A DNA stretch of 64,000 nt from Muscardinus avellanarius (GCA_963383645.1 OY726574.1:56057477-56121476), one strand, 5' to 3'. Positions 1 through 11,769 are shown, counted from the first letter of the stretch. Notes: generated by a model from the letters alone, not told the origin. Numbers and translations are program-made.

Positions 1-183
1 ATGGAACCCAGGGGCATTCTACCTCCGAGCCACACCCCCTATTTTTTATTCTTTATTTTTGAAACAGGGTCTCGTGAATTGCAAAGGGCCTCATTAAATA
101 GCTGAATCTGTCTGTGAATTGTGATCCTCCTGTCTCAGCCTCCCAAATGCTGGGATTACAAGTGTGTGCCACCATGCCTGGCT
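1..183 (-). mobile_element. B1-dID type dimeric SINE, cut by window start
   Basis: On the minus strand this is a B1-like left half (reading GCCAGGCATGGTGGCACAC in reverse) followed by an ID-like right half ending in the GGGTTC...-type box, which lies at the window edge. The middle holds the GAAACAGGGTCTC block shared by all copies here. The 3' end and tail lie outside the window. Confidence 0.85.
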
Positions 184-539
184 TAAATTTTACTTTAAAT
201 TAAGAATTGAGTTACAAAAATACTCTGTTCAATAACCAAAAAGACTACATAGTAGAAGAAAATATTTGGTGCAGCTATGTGAGAATGTATTATATTTGTA
301 TAGAATTATGTCTGGAATACATTAAGAAAAATGAAAGCTACCCAAGAAAAAAATAGGCAAACGATATCAAAATATATACAGTCAGGGGAACATGTTTCAC
401 TTTATTAGGAGTCTTTTAAAGAAAATTAAAGCATTACAAAGCTTAAATGATGAGAAAATACTATGTTGATGAATATATATATAAGGTAATGAAACTTCTC
501 ATGCTTTTCTGACAGGCGTGCTAGATTGTTTTGTGTGCA

Positions 540-618
540 TGTGTGGTGCTGGAGATTAAATCCGGGGTGTAGTTCATGCTAGGTAAGGGTTCTACCACTG
601 AGCTAATCCCCTAGCCTA
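540..618 (-). mobile_element. ID-like SINE monomer fragment
   Basis: Only the tRNA-like half is present: on the plus strand a GGTGCTGGAGATTAAATCC start and a CCACTGAGCTAATCCCC end, the reverse of an ID or dID box region. There is no B1 half beside it. It could be a free ID element or a truncated dimer. Confidence 0.5.
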
Positions 619-3600
619 AGTTCTAAGTATGGAGAACAATCTGGCAATCTACAGTAATCCAAAAACATACATTGCATAGGACCTAACAATTCTATTTCTA
701 GTGTTTAGGATATTTCTTGCACATGTACATATGGGAACATGCCCAACAATCTATAGCAGTGTTACTTTAAGAAACATAATCTAAAGAAAAATGAAATGTC
801 AAACAAGAAGTGTAAAATGCCAAATTGCCGTACTCTTACACAATGGACTATATTAGCGCTCAAAATTAAAGAATCAGAGCTATGCATTTCAGTATAAATG
901 AAGCTCATAAAATCTGTGAATACTTAAAAATGTGGTTTCATTTAATCCGAGGTAAATTTCCAGAGTTTCTGACCCTGAAACCAGGATCCCAACAAGGCGT
1001 TTTCAGTTTCCTCTCAGTGAGGCTCGCGATTCTGCTTTGTCTGTCAGAATGAAGTCTGGAGCAATTCAACTTTTAATTGTGTCTTCTACCTTCTAAGGAT
1101 ACGAGAGAGGTCAGGAATGTTAGAATCAGTTGGATATTCTTAGTGAAACTAATAAGACATTGAGAATCCTTCTATGGAGGTGGAATCTGTCATTCTTCTC
1201 ATGTCCTCCACCTCTGCTGGGTTTGTATTGTGTACCATCTAGGAATGTGAGACAGACTCCCAGTTATGTAACTTCTGCTGCTCTCACCATTTGTACTGTA
1301 CTGTGTTCTAGAAGCTTTCACTCTTTAATCATTTAGGACCATCAGGACACATCCTTTCATCCTCCAGACAACCCCTCACAGTCGTATAGATACCACATAT
1401 AGAGAAACTCTGTTATAAACTAAAATGTGCTTTTCTTTTTATTACTGAGCTGCTCATTAGTAACTGGGTGTTTGAGACATTTTCTCTCTCCTCTGGTTGT
1501 GAGTCACCATCAATTCCCACACTCTCTTCTATTCTGTATTCTCATTGTCCTGGACACAATAATCTTTCGGATTCTCTTGTCTTGGATTTAAAACTTAAGA
1601 GTCTGCTAGTTTGTAGGCAGACACATGCTAAGGACACAATTTGGTCACCATACTTTACTTAATAACACAGACTCGACTTGTTCTGAACATAATTCCCTAC
1701 TTAGTTTTTAAAGAAGCAACATTTTTAATATTAGCCAGCAGGAATGCATAATGATGGCCTGGATCAAGCTTGTCAGGCTCTCCACCTCATACCAGGCTCA
1801 TTACCCAGGAGGAGCCATATTCTTATTAACTAAGCCAGTACCATATATACGTCATTTTATGCCATGTTGGTGAGAAGAATTCCAAAGCTTAATTTTGTGG
1901 GAGCCATACTTAGGAAAAGGTGAAATCATAGCTCTCACTAGTAAGCCAATCTGTTGACAACTTTTGATCGCAGTGTTATCACTGTGCAAGATTTACTTTT
2001 TGCTGCCACTAAAAATATATTCTTTAGAGGTGATAAATGTCAAATGGAATCCCATGGTAAGAGGGTCAGGGAAAGAACTCACTTAGCAAGAATGTGTGAT
2101 TAACTTGCCTTCTGAATTCATGAGACAGAAATAGTCAAAGCTGTTCTAAAATAGCGACAGGGTGACTACAGGTAGTCACCCGTAATAGGCAATCTCATAA
2201 CCATGGATGAAATTGAATCTTTGTTTGTTCTTCTAACATCTCCAGTTCCTGAAAGAATACCATGAAGCCAAAGAAAATATGCCAAATTCCTTTGTGGGCT
2301 ACTGCAAAGCCAGGAGGGCAAAAGAAAAGGGGACGCTGGGGGCTCCTTTGCTCCATACTTAGGAGCCTGGAACTGCTCACATGTCTGTATATGAGCAGGT
2401 GCTTTGGGATGTGCAGTCAAAAATTTTATTCAATTACTTATGAAATTATAAAATACTTAACAAAACAAAAAAAACTGTTAATGCGTCTGATTCTCTTTCA
2501 AAGATTTTAAACACTCATATCTACTGTTTAACTCACAGGTCCAAAACTTTACACAGGTAATTTTATTTTTTTATCTATGTGTAATTGCATAATGAGATAA
2601 CCACCAATTCTATATACTTTAAAACTTTGAGGCATTAGGCCTAAAAGGTTACATAGCTTTTTCAGAGTCACAAGATTAGTCAGTGCGCATGCTGTAATCT
2701 GGATATGAGTAAACAGGACTCGACTTGTGATAAATCATGTCAGCAACATGATAGAATCAGGTATCCCAGAAGGTTGATTTTTATTAGCAACATGGTCTGG
2801 GTTTAGTGACTGTAGATTCAGGCAAAGTTGCTGCAATGTAGTTTAGGAAGCAAAAAGGTAGCCTTTAAAGGAAGAATGACTGCAGTTGTTCCTGGGGTTC
2901 TGTATTATACAAGAAGCAGGTCTTCCTGATGAGCTGAGATGTGGCCAGAATGGAATTTATATACAGCCTTTCACTTGTGATCGGCCACTAGGGGGAACTG
3001 TTTATCCTACAGAGCTAGGGTAACTGGAAACAGCTCCCTTTGATAATGTGGTAAGCTCCTTTCCTAGGTGTGATGAGCATTGCTTTTCTTGTACATGTTC
3101 TCTAATATAAATATATTGCATACTTTTTATTCTAAGCCATACTTCACATCAGGTCCTATTTATGTAATGCTCTGAGCCTTCATCACCTCTCACCTCCCTT
3201 ACTGGCTGCCTGAGTGACATTTTGGAACTGGATTGAGAAGGAAAATGTTAAGTTGATGTGGTCCAGGCATAGTGTTCTGAAAATAGGATATCTCTGGATA
3301 TAGTCACCGACACTCTTTCAGAAATAAAATAAAGCCATGTCAATAAGAGACTTGACTATCTTATCCATATAACTAAATCTCAGAATTTAACAAAGGTATG
3401 TCTACTGCATTTATTTGTTAAGATTCCACCTGGATGCAACAGTGCTTCTAAACCAGGTAAGTTTCTGTGAAGCAGAGGGAGCCTCTGAAGCAAATTCTTT
3501 CTTCCTCTGCCCCAAAACAGAGAATACTTATCAACACAGTATCACAATATCACCAACTGGATGCCAAGGCAAAGTTTCACTTCCTAGGAAGTTACCCTTG

Positions 3601-4600
3601 TTAGTTAAAATTTAAAACTCAATATCAATCAAACTGATTAAAATTAAATTTCTTGTTTACTAAGTAATTGGCATAATCCAAAGACAAATTATTAACAAAA
3701 TATAATGTTTGCTATTATAAAAGGCCAGATTATATTATTATATAGGAACATAAGATAGGAGTATAGTAGGAAACATAATCAAATATTTAATTAAGAACTT
3801 ATAATTTTTAATACCAAGTGGTATGTAGTATAAGGCTGGTGAATTCATAATCTCATATATAGATTAGATAAGATAGGAAACAAAAGGTAAGCATTCATCT
3901 AAATTTTATAAGAGCTTGTTTGTCAAGGGCCATGCCTTGAATTTCTATAATTAACAATTCACTTTGTATTTGCATCTTCTTTTTCTCTCTCCCATGGATA
4001 TCTGCAAGTTTCTGATAGCTACTTAAGAGCTGACCACTGCCCTTAAGTAGTAGGTGCATGTAGCATCTTTCAAGTTGGGGTCATCTTATAGTCAATGTCT
4101 TAGTATAGTGAAATTGGGATACAAGTTATTCACAAGATGGCCTTCAGGACAAGATTTGTGGGAAGCAGCAGCAGTTTACAGACTGGAAAGGGAGAGAATT
4201 TTGCAAAGCCTATACACTTCCTCTGACTGATATTTCACCAAAACTATTTTATTATCTTGCAGTTGTTCTCCAGATTTATCTACACTATATTACTGTTGGC
4301 TATTCTTATGCCCATGTGTTTAACTGAGTGCCGTGTTTTCTTTTTGGAATACTTATTCATCTTCTCCTTTTTCCTTTTAAAATATCAAGATGATGTAAAT
4401 TGATGGGTATCTTCTTTCATGTATTGATCTCAGCAAATGGTCTCAGCAACCCTTTAAAACTGAACACTCTCCTCCGTTAATTTTGGTGTAGTTTACTTCA
4501 ATACTTCATTTAAAATTGAGTTACTTCCATTTCTTATTTTATGTTTATGGAATTCCATTAGGAAGTAGCTGGAACTTCTTGGAGACATGTTGAATATTTT
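619..4600. other. AT-rich stretch without recognisable genes
   Basis: Both strands were read and no exon, RNA gene or clear transposon could be supported. Short open frames (at 1130, 1468, 2166, 2262 and 3415) lack any protein-like composition or splice context that I recognise. Old unrecognised repeats may be present. Confidence 0.6.
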
Positions 4601-4674
4601 TCTTTTCTTTTTGTTATGGTTTTTTTTTTTTTTTTGCTTTTGGGGGATTGTTTCTGTCTTTCTTTTTCTTCATA

Positions 4675-4752
4675 TGAAGGTCTGGGTACTGAATCCAGGG
4701 ACCCCTGCATGAAAAGACAACCTCTTTACAACTGAGCTGTACCTTCTGCCCA
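4675..4752 (-). mobile_element. ID-like SINE monomer fragment
   Basis: The plus strand shows a GTACTGAATCCAGGGACC start and an ACTGAGCTGTACCTTCTGCC end, the reversed ID-type right half. A T-run at about 4619-4636 and further T-rich sequence precede it, consistent with a reversed A-tail. It is diverged and has no B1 half. Confidence 0.45.
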
Positions 4753-4787
4753 TTAACTTACTTTTATCATTTTCTTCCTACTACCCT

Positions 4788-5108
4788 GTCTTAATCCATT
4801 TTCTGCTGCCTGAGGCTGAATCATTTCTAAGACTTGTAAGATTTACGTCTTACAGTTCTGGAGACCAGAAAGTCCGAGACTGAGAAGAAACATCTTGTGT
4901 TGTAACATGGCAGAGGGCAGAGGGTGGCCGGGAAGCAACAGGCCTCACAGATCTCTCCTTCCTCTAACACCGCTAAGCCCATCCTGAGAGCCTCATCCCT
5001 GTAACCTCATCTAATTCTAATTACCTCCCTCAGACCCCTCTAAATACCATTAAATATTGAGAATTAAGTTTCCAACCCATGACTTTTGAGAACACATTAA
5101 AAACCCAG
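4788..5108 (-). mobile_element. Ancient MaLR-type LTR remnant
   Basis: The plus strand runs from TCTTAATCCATTTTCTGCTG, through a TTACAGTTCTGGAGACCAGAAAGTCC-like block and AACATGGCAGAGGGCAGAG, to GAGAACACATTAAAAACCC. That order matches the reverse complement of MLT1/MST-type LTRs as I recall them. The subfamily is not certain and no target duplication was found. Confidence 0.55.
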
Positions 5109-5264
5109 CAATCTCTTTGTTTTTTGTTCCAATTTCATGAGATTATGTTGAAAATTTTCAACGCCTTTCATTATTTTTAAACTTTTAGCCATCATAATTT
5201 TAATTTCCATGAGTTTTTGCAATCGCATGCTACTCTCATTTTACAGCTATGCTATTCATTCTTA

Positions 5265-5560
5265 TCAAACTAAGCATTTTTATATTTCTACTGGTATGTT
5301 GTAATTATACATCTTAGTGAGCTTCAAAGTCCTACAAACATACACATGGGTGTTGGTGTGATGCCTGTCAGGCCCCGCCCTGTCGCCTTCCCTGTAGTGA
5401 GATCGGTAGTGGTACTTTGGTACTCAGGCACAGCATCAATTACTCCATCTTTCTTCAGCTCACCCTTTGTCCCTCCCCACCTGTCCCCCCTTATCCCTTT
5501 CCTCTCATCGTTTTTATCAATTATCTAAAGCCTGGGCTACGTTATAATCTTATTCCAACT
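5265..5560 (-). mobile_element. LINE-1 3' end fragment
   Basis: It begins with the reversed L1 3' end seen elsewhere in the window (a GTTGTAATTATACATCTTAG-like block followed by ACATACACATG), then a C/T-rich stretch like other L1 3' UTR fragments at 44140 and 45230. It is diverged. The reading frames inside are not genes. Confidence 0.5.
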
Positions 5561-5645
5561 TACTTTTTCCTGTTTACTTTAGGCATTGTCCTTGATTTTA
5601 GACATTTTTGAAATATTGTGTGACACAGTCCTTTTCTTCCTTCCG

Positions 5646-5693
<48 letters not shown>

Positions 5694-5750
5694 TAATTCT
5701 TTCTTTCTCTCTTTCCTTTTTCCCTCCTTGTTTCCTTCCTTCCCTACTTC
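5646..5750 (+). repeat. (CTTT)n microsatellite, degenerate at its right end
   Basis: About 12 perfect CTTT units are followed by imperfect CTTT/CCTT units. It directly abuts the tail side of the reversed SINE at 5753, so it probably grew from that SINE's A-rich tail. Confidence 0.9.
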
Positions 5751-5752
5751 CT

Positions 5753-5933
5753 TCTACTGGGGATCAAACCCAGAGCATTCTATATCTGAGTCCTATAGGA
5801 ATTTTTGTTTTAAAAATGGACCCCACTAAGTAACTGAGGACTTGCTAATTTGTAGAGACTGGCTTCAAATCTGTGACCCCCTGTCTCAGGTTCCCAAGTA
5901 CTGAGATTATAGGCATACGCCACCATGCCTACC
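5753..5933 (-). mobile_element. B1-dID type SINE
   Basis: A reversed ID half (TACTGGGGATCAAACCCAGAG) is followed by a reversed B1 half ending GCCACCATGCCTAC. It is diverged relative to the young copies. The tail side carries the (CTTT)n tract. Confidence 0.8.
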
Positions 5934-5974
5934 TTTTTACCCCCAACGAGTGCTCTGGCCTTACTATTTTACTA

Positions 5975-6090
5975 GGTTCAGTAAATCGCTGACAGGCTTG
6001 CTACATTTCTGAGGCTCACTTTGAACTTTACATTCTCCTGTCTCACCCTCCCAAGCACTGGTACAGCAGGTGTGTGCCACCGTACCCGAT
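5975..6090 (-). mobile_element. B1-like SINE half, diverged
   Basis: CTCCTGTCTCACCCTCCCAAGC followed by TGTGTGCCACCGTACCCG (split here to show two motifs) is the reversed B1 left half. No ID half is attached, and it lies just beside the preceding SINE. Confidence 0.6.
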
Positions 6091-6476
6091 ACCCTTTCCT
6101 TTAAATACCCTTTTGAAGGTTGCACTAAAGGTCCTGTGGGAGATCCAGGTGCGGGTCCAGGACTTTTCAATTGGTGAATAGCAGCATTAAGTGATCTAGC
6201 CAAGCCGTTTCTTTCTCTAAGAGACATCAGAAGAGCTCAAAAGTAAGAGCTATCTTTTTCTGGAGCCATTCCTCCAGAAAGCAATTTCCCATGTTCTTAC
6301 ATCAATGAAGAGATGAGCAGGGATGAAGAATGGCCTGGGGAGATGTGAGGTTCATATGTAGACTTCATAATCTTGATATCGTCCATAAACTTCAGCCCTT
6401 CCCTCCTAACATCCTGAGTAAAATTTTACAGTGAACAGACTCCGGCTACCTGCTGGGGCGGGAAAAAGAGTCTCAA

Positions 6477-6672
6477 GCCAGGCATGGTGGCGCACGCTTC
6501 TAATCCCCGTGCTTGGGAAGCTGAGGCAGGAGAATCAAGCAGGTTCGAAGCCAGCCTTAGCTGGCTTAAGAGACCCTGTTTCCAAATAAAATATAAAATA
6601 GGTCTGGGAGTGTGGCCTAGAGGTAGAAGGCCCCTGGGTTCCATCACCAGTACCACCACCACCCCCAAAAAA
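6477..6672 (+). mobile_element. B1-dID SINE, transitional subtype
   Basis: It starts GCCAGGCATGGTGGCGCAC and ends CAGTACCACC with a short A/C tail. The centre has the shortened GCTGGCTTAAGAGACCCTG form typical of the youngest copies. The right half still has the older CCCCTGGGTTCCATC form rather than the TTCCAGGAACC form. Long frames across it are not genes. Confidence 0.9.
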
Positions 6673-6919
6673 GAGAGAGTCGCAGCTGCTATTGATGAGA
6701 AGGAGATGGATCAGAGGCCTCACCTTTACTACAAGCAAGGGCTCTCCATCTTCTCCCAGAGGTCTACATCCTCGTGCCACCGGGTGCCATTGGAGGAAGT
6801 CAGAGCTGCATCATTATCACTCTCTGCCGACATTGGGTGTCTGTTTTTTATTGGTTTGTTTTAACCTTCTCTGCTCTGCAAGTGGAAAAAAATTATTTTC
6901 ACATACAATTATCACTGTG

Positions 6920-7078
6920 TTTAGGAAGGTAAGATAGGAGGATTATAGGTTCAAGGCCAGCCTTAGCAATTTAGCAAGACCCTCAGAAACTTAGATATAT
7001 CCTGTTTCCAAACAAAAAATAAAATAGAGCTGAGGTGTAACTCAGAGGTAGAATGGCCCTGGGTAAATCCCCAGTACC

Positions 7079-7080
<2 letters not shown>
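6920..7080 (+). mobile_element. B1-dID SINE, 5' truncated
   Basis: The late B1 half (GGTTCAAGGCCAGCC), the linker and the ID half ending CCCCAGTACCAC are visible. The first part of B1 is missing or too diverged. An (AAT)n tract follows directly. Confidence 0.75.
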
Positions 7081-7109
<29 letters not shown>

Positions 7110-7110
7110 C
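7081..7110 (+). repeat. (AAT)n microsatellite at a SINE tail
   Basis: There are about ten AAT units, one imperfect, directly 3' of the preceding plus-strand SINE. Confidence 0.9.
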
Positions 7111-7585
7111 CATAAACGATTTCTTTTTTCTTAATAGTTGAAGGAAGAGGTCAAAATGTATTTTTAAAAATAATTTATAGAAAGCCTTTGCTCCAAAGTT
7201 CATAGAAATTTCTATTTATTGTTGTATGTGCTGGTTGCTAAGGCAACACTTCCCACTCCATCAGTCACCTTTTGACCAGATAAAGTTTGAGGAAAATAAA
7301 AAGTAAAATTTTCTGATGAGATTAACATTAAAATAATGTTATAATTGAATAAAAAAAGCAAAATTGAAAGATAAAACAGATGTAAGAGATATACCAGTGA
7401 CATAAAATTTTGTCACAGCTCTACATAATATCTTTTTATAGTGGAATGCATTGATGGTTCTTAACAACATTGTGAGTTAGTCAAACATTGTCTCACAACC
7501 AAATCTATTTTTGGTACTTTTTTCCAGGCCTATTTTAAAGCAGGTATTAAAAAACTATCAAAGCCCAAAGTTAGTTGTTTATTCT

Positions 7586-7770
7586 TGGTATTGAAGATTG
7601 AATCCAGCGGGATTCTACCACCGAGCTACATCCCCAGCCATTTTTATTTTGAAAAGGGTCTTGCTTAGTTTCTGACATTCTCTCTAAGTTGCTGAGCTGA
7701 CCTCAAACCTGCAATGCTTCTGTCTCAGCCTCCCAAGTATAAAGATTACAGGCATACACTACTACTCAAA
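7586..7770 (-). mobile_element. B1-dID SINE
   Basis: The reversed ID half (TACCACCGAGCTACATCCCC) and reversed B1 half (CTCAGCCTCCCAAG) are present. The end is degraded. Confidence 0.75.
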
Positions 7771-8299
7771 TTTCTAGAAGAGATAGTCAATGTATCCAAT
7801 AGCACCCTGAGAACTTTCCTAAGTGGGACAGAGAATCCACGTCTGAATTATAAAAAGCACTGGTAAATGTGTGTTGCAGTGTTCTGCTGGCTAAAGTATG
7901 TTAAGAAACATCTCTAACATTACTTGAAGTCTGTTTTGTGACCCTATTTTAAATATCAAAATTGTTTAATGAGCCAAATTCTGTGCCACCCAGAAGTGCT
8001 GTGACTTTGGACAAATGATCATGTGTGAGTTTTAGGTTATGTCAACGTGGTAAGTGAGGCGAATACCAGCATTGCAGGGAGCCCTCTCAATGTCTTACTC
8101 TGTGATCAGCACGTCCTCAGCCTTAGTCTTTTCTCTGCAACTCCCCTCCACCTCCCTGCCCACCCTGAATGCTAGATATCCACTGAGAAAAATTGCCAAA
8201 AAATAAAGGATATTTGTTTTTACACATTTTTGAAAGCTCACACCTGGGAAGTGGAGTGGGCACCTTCCCTTCCCGGAGGCACCATGGCATCATAACCGC

Positions 8300-8945
8300 C
8301 TCCTCTTGCTGTTACAGAAGCCCTTCCTAATCTGAGATCCGAGCACTGAGCATTTCACCCTTTGCCTCTCCTCACCTCTGGCTTCTACTTGCCCCTTGAC
8401 ATTTTTTTTCTATTATTGATGTGGTAAGGATCTGGATCACCATTTATTTATCATACCTTTTCGATCATGAGTTTAAGTAATTTTAATATTCACAAGAATA
8501 TTTTTCCAGTACCCTGACTTCTCAGCTTTATGAGTCCTGATTTTCAACACCATTTTCTCAAATATCTCATCAAGCCTTTTCTGTGCATGGTACTTGGACA
8601 CACACACACACACACACAGACACACACACACACATACACAAATATACACATACCTACACACAAACACACATATACACCTTTCAGAATTCTTCAATCACCT
8701 TCTACCAAACTAAGAAAATATTGTGACCTCTTTATCATGACTAATGAGGCCCATTCTATACGGCCCGGCTTCTGGCTACCTCTTTCCGTATCGACACTTT
8801 ATATTGTGTGTCTTGGTTTGCCTTTTTGTTTATTCACTAAAATGTAAAATCCCTTAGATTGGAGATTTTTTGTCTATTTTGTTTTCTGCGGTAAACCCAT
8901 GGCACATAAGAATGACTCACCTCTTCCTTGTTAAGTGAGTGAATG
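8300..8945 (+). mobile_element. Probable L2 LINE remnant, with a (CA)n expansion inside
   Basis: The clearest part, about 8820-8945, reads like the L2 3' end: TTTGTTTATTCACTAAAATG, then TTGTCTATTTTGTTTTCTGC, then ATGGCACATAAGAATGACTC and a GAGTGAATG end. The upstream part (CCCTTCCTAATC) is only weakly similar. Boundaries are approximate. Confidence 0.5.
8597..8672 (+). repeat. (CA)n microsatellite
   Basis: This is a mostly perfect CA tract with GA, TA and AA interruptions toward the right. It is one of the few microsatellites here not attached to a SINE tail. The apparent Thr/His or Val/Cys repeat peptides across it are artefacts. Confidence 0.95.
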
Positions 8946-9068
8946 TCTCCTGAATCCATTTCCTTCACACCACCTTAGCTATGTATTCTCCCATGATTAC
9001 ACTCGCTACCACCAAAGCCAATCTCATCTCAAAACACAAACGCATGGCCTATTTCTGTCGCTCATTTT

Positions 9069-9143
9069 CTCCTCCTCCTCCTCCTCCTCCTCCTCCTCCT
9101 CCTCCTCCTCCTCCTCCTCCTCCTCCTCCTCCTTCTTCTTCTT
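9069..9143 (+). repeat. (CTC)n microsatellite
   Basis: About 21 near-perfect triplet units end in TTC units. It abuts the tail side of the reversed SINE at 9148. The poly-Ser and poly-Pro frames across it are artefacts. Confidence 0.95.
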
Positions 9144-9147
9144 TTTG

Positions 9148-9335
9148 TGGTACTGGAGATGGAACTCAGGGGCATTCTAAACCCCCAGCCCTATTTTTTA
9201 TTCTTTATTTTGAAACAAGGTCTCACTGAGTTGCAAAGGGCCTCATTAAATGCTGAGGCTGCCTGCGAACCACGGTCCTCTTGGCTCAGCCTTCCAAATG
9301 CCTGGATTACAAGCATGTGCCACCACATTCAGCTT
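9148..9335 (-). mobile_element. B1-dID SINE
   Basis: The reversed dimer runs from GTACTGGAGATGGAACTCAG through GAAACAAGGTCTC to TGCCACCACATTCAGC. The (CTC)n tract occupies its tail position. Confidence 0.88.
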
Positions 9336-9607
9336 TCATTTTCTCAGTCTCATTCAGACCCTCAAGCCACTGCCCCTATCATTTCATGACTCACTGCAAT
9401 AAAATAATTTTCTGCATCAACTTGCAAGCCTTTTATGTTTGCATTTATGTTCCAAAAAATCCCCACAATCCAAGATCTAAATGTTTGGTTCTTTTATATC
9501 TATGCTTATGCATTGAATTCCTGCAAAAGAAACTTAACTAGCCTTTGCTCCTTTTTCCAAGAAGAGTGCCCTGGTAAGGCATTTTCACGTGCTTTTTGTA
9601 TGAGACC

Positions 9608-10058
9608 TGTATTTGTCAGCTTTTTCTTGACTATAATTTAAAGACCTGACCCTATAACTTAAAGGAAAGAATATTTATTTTCTCAGAGTATTCCTTGGAG
9701 ATATTGGGGTTCAGTCCATGTGAGGCTGGGGACTGTGGATCTCAAGGCATCATAGCTGCAGGAAGTGCAGAGAGGGAGAATGAAGTAGAGCAAGGCAGAG
9801 CACATGGGCTGTGCCTCTCACATCATGGAGACAAGAAGCAGGAGAGAGATGGGGCAGAAGGAACCATATAGAATCCCCAGGACCACACCCTTAGGGAGTG
9901 CTCCAGGTACACCCAACCAGCCTAGGCCAACAACCAGATAAATGTATTACAACAAGTGGGTCCCCTGCTGGGATCACAACCCTCATGCCTCAATTACATC
10001 AACTCCAAACGCCAATTTATGAGCTCTTCAAGAGACCGTTCCATAGCTAACTATAACA
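9608..10058 (-). mobile_element. MaLR-type solo LTR with likely 5-bp target duplication
   Basis: On the minus strand the element would begin TGTTATAGTTAGCTATGG and end in CA, the form of rodent MaLR LTRs. The flanks are AGACC (9603-9607) and AGACT (10059-10063), a near-perfect 5-bp duplication, which is the expected length for this class. Internal GGTTCAGTCCATGTGAGG and CATCATGGAGACAAGAAG blocks fit the family as I recall it. Confidence 0.65.
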
Positions 10059-10072
10059 AGACTTTGTCTTAC

Positions 10073-10110
<38 letters not shown>
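10073..10110 (+). repeat. (TTG)n microsatellite at a SINE tail
   Basis: About 12 TTG units abut the tail side of the reversed SINE at 10111. The poly-Cys frame is an artefact. Confidence 0.95.
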
Positions 10111-10262
10111 TGTACTGAGGATTGAACTCAGGCATTCTAACTTGAAACTACACTCCATCTCTTTTTAGTTTTATTTTGAAATAGGGTTATGCTAAGTTGC
10201 TGTTGAGGTGGTCTCAGGCTCCCAAGTATTAGGGATTACAGGTGTGCAGATAGCCACCTGGT
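10111..10262 (-). mobile_element. B1-dID SINE, diverged and shortened
   Basis: The reversed ID half (TACTGAGGATTGAACTCAGG) and a shortened B1 half ending GGATTACAGGTGTGC are visible. Confidence 0.75.
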
Positions 10263-10680
10263 TATCTCACTTTTTTAGCCATCTCCTCTCCTGTATATTC
10301 ACTCTCTCTCTGGTAACTGCTATAAGTATATAAATCTACTCTAGAATTTCTGTGTTAAATATAGGTTTCTCACCTCCACATTTTTTTGTCATTTCTTTTC
10401 ATTTTTTGAATTCTTGGAAGCATTTTCCCAAATTCCTCTTGTTGAGCCTCACCTCCCAATCACTTTCTTACAATCTGCAATCAGAATTTAATCTCCATCA
10501 ATTAGTGAAAGTTGTTCTGATCAAGCTTGCATCTCCTTCTGTCTACCTCTATTCCTAATTCTATCCTCATCTTGTTAATTACTTTGTCTAGTTTTAAATT
10601 TTAATTTTACTTCTTATTGTGTCTTTCTTTTTTAACCTACTCAGTTTATTTTCTTTTCTTTTTTTTTGTTTCTGTTGTTG
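10263..10680. other. Stretch without recognised features
   Basis: This is C/T-rich and AT-rich sequence with a chance open frame at 10352-10558. I see no gene, RNA or clear repeat. Confidence 0.5.
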
Positions 10681-10683
10681 TGT

Positions 10684-10732
10684 TTTGGTTCTTGGTGCTA
10701 AAAATTAAGCTCAGGAGCATTCTATACTCAAC
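10684..10732 (-). mobile_element. ID-half SINE fragment
   Basis: TGGTGCTAAAAATTAAGCTC and AGGAGCATTCTA are the start of the reversed right half. The remainder is missing, possibly broken by the L1-like piece that follows. Confidence 0.45.
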
Positions 10733-10744
10733 GTTTTGTTTTTT

Positions 10745-10840
10745 AATTTTCTTAATATGCTTTCATTGGTGACTTGCAATTATACAGCATGAAAATGTTC
10801 AGAGTGATAGAAACAACACACATGCTCACAGCATTTAGGG
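10745..10840 (-). mobile_element. LINE-1 3' end fragment
   Basis: TTGGTGACTTGCAATTATAC followed by an ATAGAAACAAC-like block resembles the reversed L1 3' end seen at 28100, 44140 and 45240. Confidence 0.4.
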
Positions 10841-11385
10841 AACTTACTGTTCTTCATTGCTAATAATTCCAAACTTGGTATCTCTAACTCAGACCTCTCC
10901 ATGAAGTACATGTCTTAACTATTAATTGCTAATTTTTCTTCAGAGAAAAAGACAGAGGTTAATTCAGGAAAGTGGGGAATACACATTCAAGGGAGAGGCT
11001 ATTTCAAAAGGAAAAGAGCACTTTTGGGGTCTCATAGTTCCTTCATAGGAGCCCCCCATGAGAGGGTGGGTTGAGCCTCTCAATATTAAGTTCAAAACAA
11101 GAGATAACTTTGCCTCTTTATTGATCCTCTCCATTTCTGTAAATGGTAACATTATCTACCAGACCAGGAGGCATCTCTGAGTCTGTTTTCTTCACTGATT
11201 ACAACCAATCAACTGTGGCCAATTTTACCTCTAATATTTGTTGATGTTCTTGATGTTTTCTGGCATCACTTTAGTCCAGGCATTCATCTCTTCTGACATC
11301 ACTGCCTCCCGCTTCCTGCCCTACTCTTCCATCTGGTCCCCATGGTTCAGTTTTTGTTTTTTTATGTAACAGCTGAAGTGATTCT

Positions 11386-11598
11386 TTTTTTTTTTTTTTA
11401 GGTCTGGGGATGGAACCCAGGGGCATTTGACCTCCAAGCTACATCTCCTGCCCTATCTTTTTATTCTTTATTTTGAAACAGGGTCTCACTAAGTTCCGGA
11501 GAGCCTCACTAAGTAGCTGAGGCTGGCTGCAAACCACAATCCTCCAGTCTCAGCCTCCCAAATGCTTGGATTACAAGCATGTGCCGCCATGCCTGGTA
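11386..11598 (-). mobile_element. B1-dID SINE, GACCTCCAAGCTAC subtype
   Basis: A T-run (reversed tail) is followed by GGTCTGGGGATGGAACCCAG, GCATTTGACCTCCAAGCTAC and the B1 end GCCGCCATGCCTGG. The GACCTCCAAG variant is shared with the copies at 16231 and 59661. Confidence 0.9.
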
Positions 11599-11665
11599 GA
11601 GGTAGAATGGTCCTGAGTTCAATTCCTAGTACCAAAATAAACAAAGAAAACAAAAACAAACACTA
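11599..11665 (+). mobile_element. ID-half SINE tail fragment
   Basis: TAGAGGTAGAATGGTCCTG, TTCAATTCCTAGTACC and an A-rich tail are the 3' part of a plus-strand right half, directly joined to the reversed SINE. It could be half of a disrupted inverted pair. Confidence 0.55.
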
Positions 11666-11769
11666 AAGCAAATGAAGAAGGATTCACGTTGTTGTCCCTA
11701 TGGAAGTCTTTTAATATGTCTCACTGTACTTGTGATGAAATTGAGATTCCCTCTCTGCATCAAGAGCTC

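Noticed and set aside
8935..9229. Frames with long Ser or Pro runs that could suggest a low-complexity protein
   Set aside because: They are the (CTC)n microsatellite read in different frames, next to a SINE tail.
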